A DNA stretch of 16,759 nucleotides from an uncultured Polycyclovorans sp. (GTDB lineage Bacteria; Pseudomonadota; Gammaproteobacteria; Nevskiales; Nevskiaceae), in the NCBI GenBank assembly GCA_936928855.1, contig CAKZHZ010000028.1, positions 1 to 16,759 of the forward strand, written 5' to 3'. The notes below the pieces were generated by a model, which saw only the letters and a list, made by a program, of their open reading frames with translations, was not told the origin of the DNA and made no database searches. Of the stretch, positions 1 through 5,657 are shown one piece after another (the stretch's first letter is position 1; every line of letters begins with the position of its first letter). The translations under genes and the position numbers were made by a program.

Positions 1-201
1 GGTCACCGAGCGGCCCCCATCGTGGTTGCGCACCACCCCGGCGAACGACACGACAGCGCCCGCGGCGTGGTGGGCGACGAGCGCCTCGTGCTCGGCCACC
101 GTGATCCAGCCGTAGGGCGAGCGGGCGGCGAGCACCGCGTCGAGATAGCCGAGCGTCTTCAGGCGGGCGGCCGGGGAGGTGTCGTTGCGGGCGATGGCGG
201 T
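1..201 (-). pseudogene. moaE: MoaE (molybdopterin synthase catalytic subunit) internal fragment, foreign to its surroundings
   Basis: Read on the minus strand in the frame ending at base 1, this stretch gives ITVAEHEALVAHHAAGAVV followed by SFAGVVRNHDGGRSVT. That matches the N-terminal third of MoaE, whose family shows 'AGA(V/I)V.F.G..R..DGGR.V' near its start. MoaE transfers sulfur to precursor Z in molybdenum cofactor synthesis, together with MoaD. The AEHE...AGA...HDGGR form resembles actinobacterial MoaE as I remember it. The fragment is cut by the window edge, has no start of its own, and is out of frame with accB, to which it is joined. No other Moco gene is present. It is most likely a chimeric join; a true recombinant is possible. 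Confidence 0.7.
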
Positions 202-202
202 G

Positions 203-361
203 GGCCGGAGCCGCCGCGGCGGGCGGGGCGGCCATCACCACCTGCGGCGCTGCCGAGGCACGGCTGATGCGGACGGCGGCTTCGCCTTCGCGGACTTCGA
301 GTTCCGAGATGCCGGAGTTTTCAACAAGCTCGATCAGGGTCTTGATCTTGCGCAGATCCAT
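203..361 (-). CDS. accB: Biotin carboxyl carrier protein of acetyl-CoA carboxylase, N-terminal part only
   Basis: The ATG at 361 opens MDLRKIKTLIELVENSGISE, the hallmark start of AccB, followed by LEVREGEAAVRISR and an Ala/Pro-rich linker (MAAPPAAAAPA, residues 43-53). AccB carries the biotin that AccC carboxylates and hands CO2 on to AccAD in fatty-acid synthesis. Its position about 60 bp downstream of aroQ is the usual gammaproteobacterial order aroQ-accB-accC. After about residue 53 the homology stops: the frame stays open to the window edge but reads nonsense, while another frame reads MoaE. The biotinyl domain with the AMKM motif is therefore missing here. Confidence 0.85.
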
Positions 362-419
362 TGTGTCGGAATCCTGTGTGTGGGAGGGAGCGCGATTGCG
401 ATAAGACGAAAAGCGGAAT

Positions 420-863
420 TCAGTTGAGGCCGGTCAGATGGGCATGGGCCGCGATCAGCGCCAGGGTGTAGCCCTGCGCGCCAAGCCCAACGATCTGTCC
501 GACCGCGATGTCCGAAAAGTACGAGTGCTGGCGGAATGGTTCACGCGCATGCACGTTCGACAGATGGACTTCGATGAAGGGGATGGCGACGCCCAGCAGG
601 GCATCGCGCAGCGCGACGCTGGTATGCGTGAAGGCGCCGGGGTTGATCAGAATGAAATTGACTTCGCCGCGAGCCGCCTGAATGCGGTCGACCAGCGCGC
701 CTTCGTGATTGCTCTGAAAACAATCGAGTTCGAGCCCGAGATCTGCAGCCTGCTGTCCAAGGTCGGCTTCGATCTGGCCCAGCGTGCGGTGGCCGTAGCG
801 TTCCGGCTCGCGGGTGCCCAGCAGATTCAGGTTGGGACCGTTGATCAGCAGCAGTCGGGGCAC
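420..863 (-). CDS. aroQ: Type II 3-dehydroquinate dehydratase
   Basis: The 147-residue protein has the size and motifs of the type II (dodecameric) enzyme: LLINGPNLNLLGTREPERYG at the N-terminus with the lid Arg and Tyr, FQSNHEG, INPGAFTHTSVALRDAL with the catalytic-region Asn and His, and EVHLSNVHAREPFRQHSYFS. It dehydrates 3-dehydroquinate to 3-dehydroshikimate in the shikimate pathway in the cytosol. The start is a GTG at 863, directly before the conserved PRLLLINGPN; no strong ribosome binding site is visible. It lies upstream of accB on the same strand, as in many gammaproteobacteria. Confidence 0.95.
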   Translation of the reverse strand: MPRLLLINGPNLNLLGTREPERYGHRTLGQIEADLGQQAADLGLELDCFQSNHEGALVDRIQAARGEVNFILINPGAFTHTSVALRDALLGVAIPFIEVHLSNVHAREPFRQHSYFSDIAVGQIVGLGAQGYTLALIAAHAHLTGLN

Positions 864-960
864 AGGGGCGTCCGGCGAAGGGTGAAGCCGGATTCTGCAC
901 GAGTGGACCGATTCATGACAAGGCGATCTGCGAGATCGGGAAAGTTACCGACAAATCTCG

Positions 961-1497
961 TCAGAAATCGCCTTTGACGTGTGCTTTTAGCAGTTTTTCA
1001 AGTTTTACCGCGTCGAACTCGCCATAGTGGCGGGCGACGATCTGGCCGGCAGGGTCGATGAGGACCGAAAACGGCAGCGCGCCGAGGGTGTCTCCCAGCG
1101 CCGTCATGGCCCTGGAAACTGCCTGATCGCCTGCCATCACGGGGTAGTTGACCCCCAGGCGCCTGGCCATGTCCCGCGTGGTGTCCGGCGCGTCCATGGC
1201 GGGGCCAATGATCTGCAGCCCGCGTGCGGCCCAGCGCTGCTGGGCGTCGACGAGTACCGGAATCTCTTTGATGCAGGGTGGGCACCAGGAGGCCCAGAAG
1301 TTCACCAGCAACCATTGGCCCTGCCATTCGTCGAGTCGACGCTCAGCGCCCCCAAGGTCGGTCAGACGAACGTCCGGGGCGGGGGCGGGCAGATCCTGTT
1401 GGTGCTCGGCGTGTTGCAGGTGGAAATAGGCGAAATAACCGCCAAGTCCCGAAGCGAAGGCCAGCGCTAGGATGCCGAGGGTGCCGCGAAGGTTCAT
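961..1497 (-). CDS. TlpA/ResA-like membrane-anchored thioredoxin
   Basis: The 178-residue protein begins with an uncleaved-looking signal anchor (GTLGILALAFASGLGGYFAY, residues 5-24). A periplasmic thioredoxin fold follows with the active site WCPPC (Cys72 and Cys75) and a cis-proline segment LPFSVLID (Pro142). TlpA-type proteins reduce periplasmic disulfides, for example in cytochrome c or copper-site maturation. The start at 1497 was chosen because it overlaps the stop of the upstream gene by four bases (ATGA) and immediately precedes the membrane segment; the longer reading frame adds a non-homologous extension. It may take electrons delivered through the neighbouring DsbD-alpha-like protein, though that is inference. 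Confidence 0.88.
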   Translation of the reverse strand: MNLRGTLGILALAFASGLGGYFAYFHLQHAEHQQDLPAPAPDVRLTDLGGAERRLDEWQGQWLLVNFWASWCPPCIKEIPVLVDAQQRWAARGLQIIGPAMDAPDTTRDMARRLGVNYPVMAGDQAVSRAMTALGDTLGALPFSVLIDPAGQIVARHYGEFDAVKLEKLLKAHVKGDF

Positions 1498-1904
1498 GGC
1501 AGTACATCCACGGCGACGGTTTCGCGTTGGGGCGGATAGCAGATGCCGATGTCGGCGCACCCCTGCCACTGGACGGTGACTTCCGCCGGCGGGGCGCTCA
1601 CCGGGGCGGTGACCACCACATCATGGCGGTAGATGACCACGTTGCCGAAATGCGGATCTTCGTAGCGCTCTCCTTGCGGCGATGTCAGGGGGAGGGGGAT
1701 GTCGGTCTGGACCTCCAGCTTGTCCTGATACAGGTAGTGACCCGGCGTCACGCGAAAGCTCGCCGTGAGCACGCCGTCGCGCCAGGTGACAGGCTCCAGT
1801 TGAAACGCCTGGTCAACGGTGAGCAGTACGGGCTCCGTCTTGCGGGACCAGGGTGCCGCCAATGTCAGCGTTGGCAGCAGCAGTAGCAGGGCGAGAACTC
1901 TCAT
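1494..1904 (-). CDS. Stand-alone DsbD N-terminal (alpha) domain protein
   Basis: A 136-residue secreted protein with signal peptide MRVLALLLLLPTLTLAA and a domain matching the DsbD alpha domain: 'F.L.....DG.L...F.V.PG.YLYQDK' and the redox motif QGCADIGICYPP (Cys116 and Cys122). In full-length DsbD (about 560-600 residues) this periplasmic domain receives electrons from the membrane beta domain and passes them to partners such as DsbC or CcmG. Here the protein stops right after the alpha domain, with no beta or gamma domain encoded downstream. It overlaps cutA and the TlpA gene by 4 bp each, so the three probably form one operon. The cutA neighbour is the usual one for dsbD. Confidence 0.85.
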   Translation of the reverse strand: MRVLALLLLLPTLTLAAPWSRKTEPVLLTVDQAFQLEPVTWRDGVLTASFRVTPGHYLYQDKLEVQTDIPLPLTSPQGERYEDPHFGNVVIYRHDVVVTAPVSAPPAEVTVQWQGCADIGICYPPQRETVAVDVLP

Positions 1905-2215
1905 CGGGTCTGGTCAATGATCCAATCGATATACGGTGGGTGTGCCGCGGTCACTGGGACTGCGAGGATCTCGGGAAGTTCGTAGGGGTGCCGTTCCAGT
2001 AGCGTCGCCCGCAGGGCGTCGAAGCGTTCATCCGTGGTCTTGAGTTGCAGCAGCACCTCGTCGGCGGTTTCGACCTCCCCCTGCCAGCGATAGACCGAGC
2101 GGACGCCGGGAATGATAGCGACGCACGCGGCCAGCCGTGCCGACACGCAGTGCAGCGCCAACGGTTCGGCGACGCTGGCGGGACAGGCAACGGTGACGAG
2201 AAGCACGGTGGACAC
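1901..2215 (-). CDS. cutA: CutA1-type divalent-cation tolerance protein
   Basis: The protein from the GTG at 2215 is 104 residues, the usual CutA1 length. It carries VLLVTVACPASVAEPLA, 'CVAIIPGVRSVYRWQGEVE', LLQLKTTDERFDAL and HPYELPEILAVPV, all conserved in this small trimeric ferredoxin-like fold. CutA1 has been linked to copper tolerance, but its biochemical role is unsettled. The GTG start is preferred over the ATG-led longer frame from 2284, because the family starts one or two residues before the first beta strand (STVLLVT). The stop overlaps the next gene's start by four bases, as in the cutA-dsbD arrangement of enterobacteria. Confidence 0.88.
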   Translation of the reverse strand: MSTVLLVTVACPASVAEPLALHCVSARLAACVAIIPGVRSVYRWQGEVETADEVLLQLKTTDERFDALRATLLERHPYELPEILAVPVTAAHPPYIDWIIDQTR

Positions 2216-2342
2216 AGCTTTACGATAGCCGATGCCATGTGAGGTCCGCACCCTTTTCACCTCTGCCGGGTCGCAAGGTTTCACCTCGATGTCATCGGCG
2301 GGTGCGATGGTGATCGGTCATTCCCCGCCCCCGTTCTTAACG

Positions 2343-3875
2343 ATGCTCAACCGCCGTCAATTCATGCACCAGGGCCTGGCTGTTGCCGGGACCTTTTCAC
2401 TGGGAAGCGCTTTCTGGCAACGCGCCTATGGCGCGCCTGCCACTCCGGGGCCCAGCCCCTATGGCGAGCTTGTGGGGCCCGATGAGAACGGGCTGTTTCT
2501 TCCGCCGGGCTTTCGATCACGGCGGATTGCGCGCGCCTACTCCCCTGTGGACCTGGCCAATGGGGGCGTATCCGCCTACGTGTGGCATCGCGCGCCGGAT
2601 GGCGGAGCGGTGTTTCCTCAGGATGACGGTGGCTGGATCTACGTCTCCAATTCGGAGGTGCCGATCATTGCCGACGAGTGCCTGGAGTTGCCGGTGACCG
2701 ACCTCTGCCGTGACCGTGGCGGCGTCGGCGCGGTCCGGTTTGACGCGGAAGGGAATGTGGTCGACGCCTACCCGATCCTGCGCAACACCAATAACAACTG
2801 CGCGGGTGGACCGACGCCGTGGGGTACCTGGTTGTCCTGCGAAGAGAACTTTTTCGGTTTTGTGTATGAGTGTGATCCGACGTCGTTGAACCTCGCGCGC
2901 CGGATTGTGCCGATGGGGCAGTTCAATCATGAGGCAGCGGCGGTTGATCCGGTGGGCCAGCGTGTCTACATGACCGAGGACCAGGGGGATGGTGCGTTCT
3001 ACCGCTACACGCCGGATCGGTATCCCGATCTCTCCAGCGGGGTTCTTGAAGTGTTGGTGCGGGACGACGAGGCTCCGGTCAAGCGACGGAACTACCAGCC
3101 CGAGATCGACGCCTGGCGTGCGGCGAACCCGCATGTCGATGTCGACGAGATTCCCTGGAAGGCGATCATGCCCGAGGTGCGCGAAGCCAAGGCCGGCAAG
3201 GTGCGCTGGGAGCGCATTCGCAATCCGCTGGGGCTGCCGGTGCCAACCCGTTATCAGGTGGCGGAAGCCGCCATTTTCGATGGTGGCGAGGGGTGTTGGT
3301 ACGACCAGGGGCTGGTCTATTTCACGACCAAGGGCAGTAACCGGGTGTGGCGTTACGACACGGTGACGGAGACCATCGATGTGCTCTATGACGCTGCCGA
3401 TGCCGGGGATGCGGCGGTGCTGACGGGGGTCGACAACCTGGTGGTGCATCAGAACAGTCACGACCTCTTTGTGGCCGAGGACGGCGGCAACATGGAACTG
3501 GTGCTCATTACCCACGAGGACCGTACCGTGGCGCCCTTCCTTCGGTACCCGGTGCCGCATTCCGAACTGGCTGGCCCCGCGTTCTCGCCCGATGGCACCC
3601 GGCTGTACTTTGCCAGCCAGGGCAAGCGGCACACTGTCGACGAAGCGACCGGGGAGGAGGTGCGCGGCGAAATCTTTGAAGTGACCGGGCCGTTCCGTCA
3701 GGGACGTGGCGGTCCGGGCTCGCCTATTGACGGGCTTGGCGGGGGCGGGGGAGCAGTGTCCGCGGCCGCCGTGGCTTCGCTTGGCGCTGCCGCCCTGATT
3801 GCGCGCCTGCGGCAGCGTCAAGCTGCCGCTGCCGATCTGGGGGATGATCCACAAGGCCCCGCAGAGCGCGGTTGA
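2343..3875 (+). CDS. DUF839/PhoX-family beta-propeller protein, Tat-exported, with C-terminal Gly/hydrophobic tail
   Basis: The 510-residue protein starts with MLNRRQFMHQGLAVAG, a twin-arginine signal, ending near YGAPA. The body carries PhoX/DUF839 signatures: PDENGLFLPPGF, WIYVSNSE, NNCAGGPTPWGTWLSCEEN, FNHEAAAVDP, DGAFYRYTP, GVDNLVVH, VAEDGGNM and GPAFSPDGTRLYFASQG. PhoX enzymes are Ca/Fe-dependent periplasmic alkaline phosphatases, but the family is broad and activity here is not proven. A unique tail follows (GGPGSPIDGLGGGGG, about 20 hydrophobic residues, then RLRQRQ and 18 more residues), resembling a GlyGly-type C-terminal sorting signal. The ATG at 2343 is chosen because it puts the Tat motif at the N-terminus. 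A paralogue lies 480 bp downstream. Confidence 0.85.
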   Translation: MLNRRQFMHQGLAVAGTFSLGSAFWQRAYGAPATPGPSPYGELVGPDENGLFLPPGFRSRRIARAYSPVDLANGGVSAYVWHRAPDGGAVFPQDDGGWIYVSNSEVPIIADECLELPVTDLCRDRGGVGAVRFDAEGNVVDAYPILRNTNNNCAGGPTPWGTWLSCEENFFGFVYECDPTSLNLARRIVPMGQFNHEAAAVDPVGQRVYMTEDQGDGAFYRYTPDRYPDLSSGVLEVLVRDDEAPVKRRNYQPEIDAWRAANPHVDVDEIPWKAIMPEVREAKAGKVRWERIRNPLGLPVPTRYQVAEAAIFDGGEGCWYDQGLVYFTTKGSNRVWRYDTVTETIDVLYDAADAGDAAVLTGVDNLVVHQNSHDLFVAEDGGNMELVLITHEDRTVAPFLRYPVPHSELAGPAFSPDGTRLYFASQGKRHTVDEATGEEVRGEIFEVTGPFRQGRGGPGSPIDGLGGGGGAVSAAAVASLGAAALIARLRQRQAAAADLGDDPQGPAERG

Positions 3876-3923
3876 GGGCCGCAGTGGCGCCAGAACGCAA
3901 CACCTCACAGGGTCTCTGCGGGG
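3857..3923 (+). repeat. Long-loop inverted repeat around the stop codon of the first DUF839 gene
   Basis: CCCCGCAGAG at 3857-3866 is perfectly complementary to CTCTGCGGGG at 3914-3923, with a 47-base loop that contains the stop codon; GTTTC follows. The loop is long for a Rho-independent terminator and the T tract is poor, so a termination role is only possible. Confidence 0.35.
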
Positions 3924-3971
3924 TTTCAATCACGTTCAGTCAACTCTGAAAGGGCGTACGTTACTGAAGCC

Positions 3972-3992
3972 GGTAGGTGCGATTGGACTCGA
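3972..3992 (-). repeat. Imperfect copy of the tRNA-Val 3' end (T-arm/acceptor/CCA)
   Basis: GGTAGG-T-GCGATTGGACTCGA here repeats bases 4129-4149 of tRNA-Val (GGTAGG-C-GCGATTGGACTCGA) with one mismatch in 21 positions and in the same orientation. On the tRNA strand it represents part of the T-arm, the 3' acceptor strand and part of the CCA end. No matching 5' half of a tRNA is visible beside it. Such repeats occur as attachment-site footprints or as leftovers of a degenerated tandem tRNA. Confidence 0.6.
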
Positions 3993-4004
3993 CCTCGCGT
4001 GTGC

Positions 4005-4032
4005 GGGGCGTCTGCCTTTTGGCAGACTCCCC
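4005..4032. repeat. Strong hairpin, 11 of 12 bp paired, TTTT loop
   Basis: GGGG-C-GTCTGCC, then TTTT, then GGCAGAC-T-CCCC: a twelve-position stem with one mismatch and a four-base loop. It lies between the first DUF839 gene and tRNA-Val. There is no T tract directly after it on either strand, so it may be part of a composite termination region or a remnant of something else. Confidence 0.5.
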
Positions 4033-4058
4033 TCGAGCACGTCTTGACGTGCGAGTTT
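4032..4058 (+). terminator. Possible Rho-independent terminator downstream of the first DUF839 gene
   Basis: CTCG(AG)CACG, a short loop and CGTGCGAG form a stem with a two-base bulge, followed directly by TTTT on the plus strand. It follows the hairpin at 4005-4032 and lies about 155 bp after the stop of the DUF839 gene, so it could end that transcript before the oppositely oriented tRNA. Confidence 0.45.
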
Positions 4059-4092
4059 TGCCGTGTGGGTGGGTTCGAGTCTTGAGGCAACG

Positions 4093-4121
4093 AAAAAGCC
4101 CCCGGGGTCACCGGAGGCTTT
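4093..4121 (-). terminator. Rho-independent terminator of tRNA-Val
   Basis: On the minus strand AGCCTCCGG, loop TGACC, CCGGGGGCT and then TTTTT form a nine-pair stem (one G-T) with a T tract. It begins just downstream of the CCA end of tRNA-Val. Confidence 0.85.
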
Positions 4122-4127
4122 GCGTGT

Positions 4128-4204
4128 TGGTAGGCGCGATTGGACTCGAACCAACGACCCCCACCATGTCAAGGTGGTGCTCTAACCAGCTGAGCTACGC
4201 GCCT
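4128..4204 (-). tRNA. tRNA-Val (anticodon GAC)
   Basis: On the minus strand the 77 bases fold into a full cloverleaf. Acceptor AGGCGCG pairs with CGCGCCT, the D-arm is GCTC...GAGC, and the anticodon stem CCACC/GGTGG encloses the loop TTGACAT with anticodon GAC. The variable loop is followed by the T-arm TTGGTTCGAGTCCAA and an encoded CCA. The anticodon and T arms are essentially identical to enterobacterial tRNA-Val(GAC). It has its own promoter and terminator and sits between the two DUF839 genes on the opposite strand. Confidence 0.97.
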
Positions 4205-4221
4205 TCAATCGAAGGGCGCGC

Positions 4222-4250
4222 ATCGTAGCCTGACGCCCCCGGATCCGCAA
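4222..4250 (-). promoter_or_regulatory. Sigma70-like promoter of tRNA-Val
   Basis: On the minus strand TTGCGG (4250-4245), 17 bases and TACGAT (4227-4222) lie about 18-20 bases upstream of the mature tRNA 5' end. The spacing is ideal, and the GC-rich stretch between and after the boxes resembles stable-RNA promoters. Confidence 0.6.
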
Positions 4251-4353
4251 CTCTTCGATGCGGCCTGCCGGCGCACCGCCAGCTGTCATCGCAGGGACAT
4301 TTGTGCACAGCACAATAATCGGTTGACACCTCCTTGCCAGTCGAGAACGTTTC

Positions 4354-5652
4354 ATGCCGCGTACGCTTCCGCATCATCATCCCCGCCCGTCTCTTCGGGG
4401 TCTCAGCCGTCGCGCCTTCCTGCAGCGCAGTCTGGCGACGTCCGGTGTGATTGCCACAGGGCCGTTGCTTTGGAGCTGTGGTAACAGCATGGGGGTCGGC
4501 GGCACCGTGCTGTCGCCCTCGTTGACCTTGCTGGGGCCGCTGCAGGCGCCGGACGAGAATGGCATCCGGCTTCCCGAAGGCTTCACCTCGCGGGTGATTG
4601 CCGAGTCCGGCCTGCCCATTGTCTCGGACCTGGTCGGGGGGTTGCTGGGGCCGCTGCTGGGGTATGAGTGGCACACCTTTCCGGATGGGGGCGCGACATT
4701 CCCGGCGCCCGACGGGGGCTGGGTCTATGTGTCCAACAGTGAATCGGTGCCGGGTGGCGTCGGTGCCATCCGCTTCAATGCGGCCGGCGAGCGTGTCGAC
4801 GCGTATCGGATTCTGGGCGGCACCTTGATCAATTGTGCCGGCGGGCCAACCCCTTGGGGCACCTGGCTGTCCTGCGAGGAGATTCCGACCGGGCGTGTGC
4901 ACGAATGCCTTCCCTTTGGCAATGCGCTCCAGGCGCGTGCGCGCCCCGCGCTGGGGATCTTCGATCACGAAGCGGTCGCGGTGGACCCGGATCGCAAGCA
5001 ACTGTTCCTGACCGAAGACAGCGGGGATGCCACGTTCTACAGGTTTGTGCCCAGCGCTGAGGATTGGCCGGAGGGCGCTGAGCGTCCAGCACTGGAGCAG
5101 GGTGTGCTGCAGGTGATGGTGGTGCCGGGCGTTTCGGACTCCCGCGATATCCCTCTTGATTCGCCGCCGCTGGCAGTGGAGTGGATCGACGCCCTCAATC
5201 CCGGGCAACCGCAGGCGCGCAACCGGCGGCCCGAGGCCACGGTGTTCGCGGGTAGCGAAGGCATCTGGTACGTCGATGGCCTGGTGTATTTCACTTGCAA
5301 GAGCGGCAACCGTGTCTGGGTGTACGACGCAGTGGCACAAACGGTGGAACTGATCTACGCCGCCGATCTCCATGGTGGGGGCGAGGCGCCGCTGCGAGGC
5401 GTGGACAACTGTGTGGTGTTTGATGGCACACGCGATCTGCTGGTTGCAGAGGACGGTGGCGACATGCGGATCACTGCGATCGGGCCGGATGGCGTCGTGG
5501 CGCCGATCCTGCAGATCGTGGGGCAGGACGATTCCGAGATCACCGGACCTGCTTTCAGCCCGGATGGCGAGCGCTTGTATTTCAGCTCCCAGCGGGGCGG
5601 GCGTGCCAGTGGCGGCATCACCTACGAGGTGCGTGGTCCGTTTCGGCGGTAA
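4354..5652 (+). CDS. DUF839/PhoX-family beta-propeller protein, predicted Tat lipoprotein
   Basis: The 432-residue protein is a clear paralogue of the gene at 2343. Shared motifs are PDENGIRLPEGF, GGWVYVSNSE, INCAGGPTPWGTWLSCEE, FDHEAVAVDP, DATFYRF, GLVYFTCKSGNRVWVYD, GVDNCVVF, VAEDGGDM and GPAFSPDGERLYFSSQ. Its N-terminus has a classic twin-arginine motif SRRAFLQ, and a lipobox-like LWSC follows the hydrophobic stretch, so it is probably a Tat-exported lipoprotein. It is about 80 residues shorter than its paralogue, lacking a mid-protein insertion and the C-terminal tail. The family includes PhoX alkaline phosphatases, but this branch is uncharacterised as far as I know. TTGACA at 4324-4329 may be part of its promoter. 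It converges with the SQR gene, with 5 bp between stops. Confidence 0.85.
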   Translation: MPRTLPHHHPRPSLRGLSRRAFLQRSLATSGVIATGPLLWSCGNSMGVGGTVLSPSLTLLGPLQAPDENGIRLPEGFTSRVIAESGLPIVSDLVGGLLGPLLGYEWHTFPDGGATFPAPDGGWVYVSNSESVPGGVGAIRFNAAGERVDAYRILGGTLINCAGGPTPWGTWLSCEEIPTGRVHECLPFGNALQARARPALGIFDHEAVAVDPDRKQLFLTEDSGDATFYRFVPSAEDWPEGAERPALEQGVLQVMVVPGVSDSRDIPLDSPPLAVEWIDALNPGQPQARNRRPEATVFAGSEGIWYVDGLVYFTCKSGNRVWVYDAVAQTVELIYAADLHGGGEAPLRGVDNCVVFDGTRDLLVAEDGGDMRITAIGPDGVVAPILQIVGQDDSEITGPAFSPDGERLYFSSQRGGRASGGITYEVRGPFRR

Positions 5653-5657
5653 TGGCG

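Noticed and set aside
2517..3929. 470-codon open frame antisense to the first DUF839 gene
   Set aside because: It mirrors the GC-rich codon pattern of a clear gene on the other strand, has no family motifs, and its protein is rich in Arg/His/Pro as antisense artefacts are.
4001..4080. A tRNA-like stretch on the plus strand with GGTTCGAGTC and a stem with a CTTG loop
   Set aside because: The anticodon-like stem has the wrong loop size and there is no matching acceptor stem; it is better explained as hairpins plus a chance T-loop-like word.
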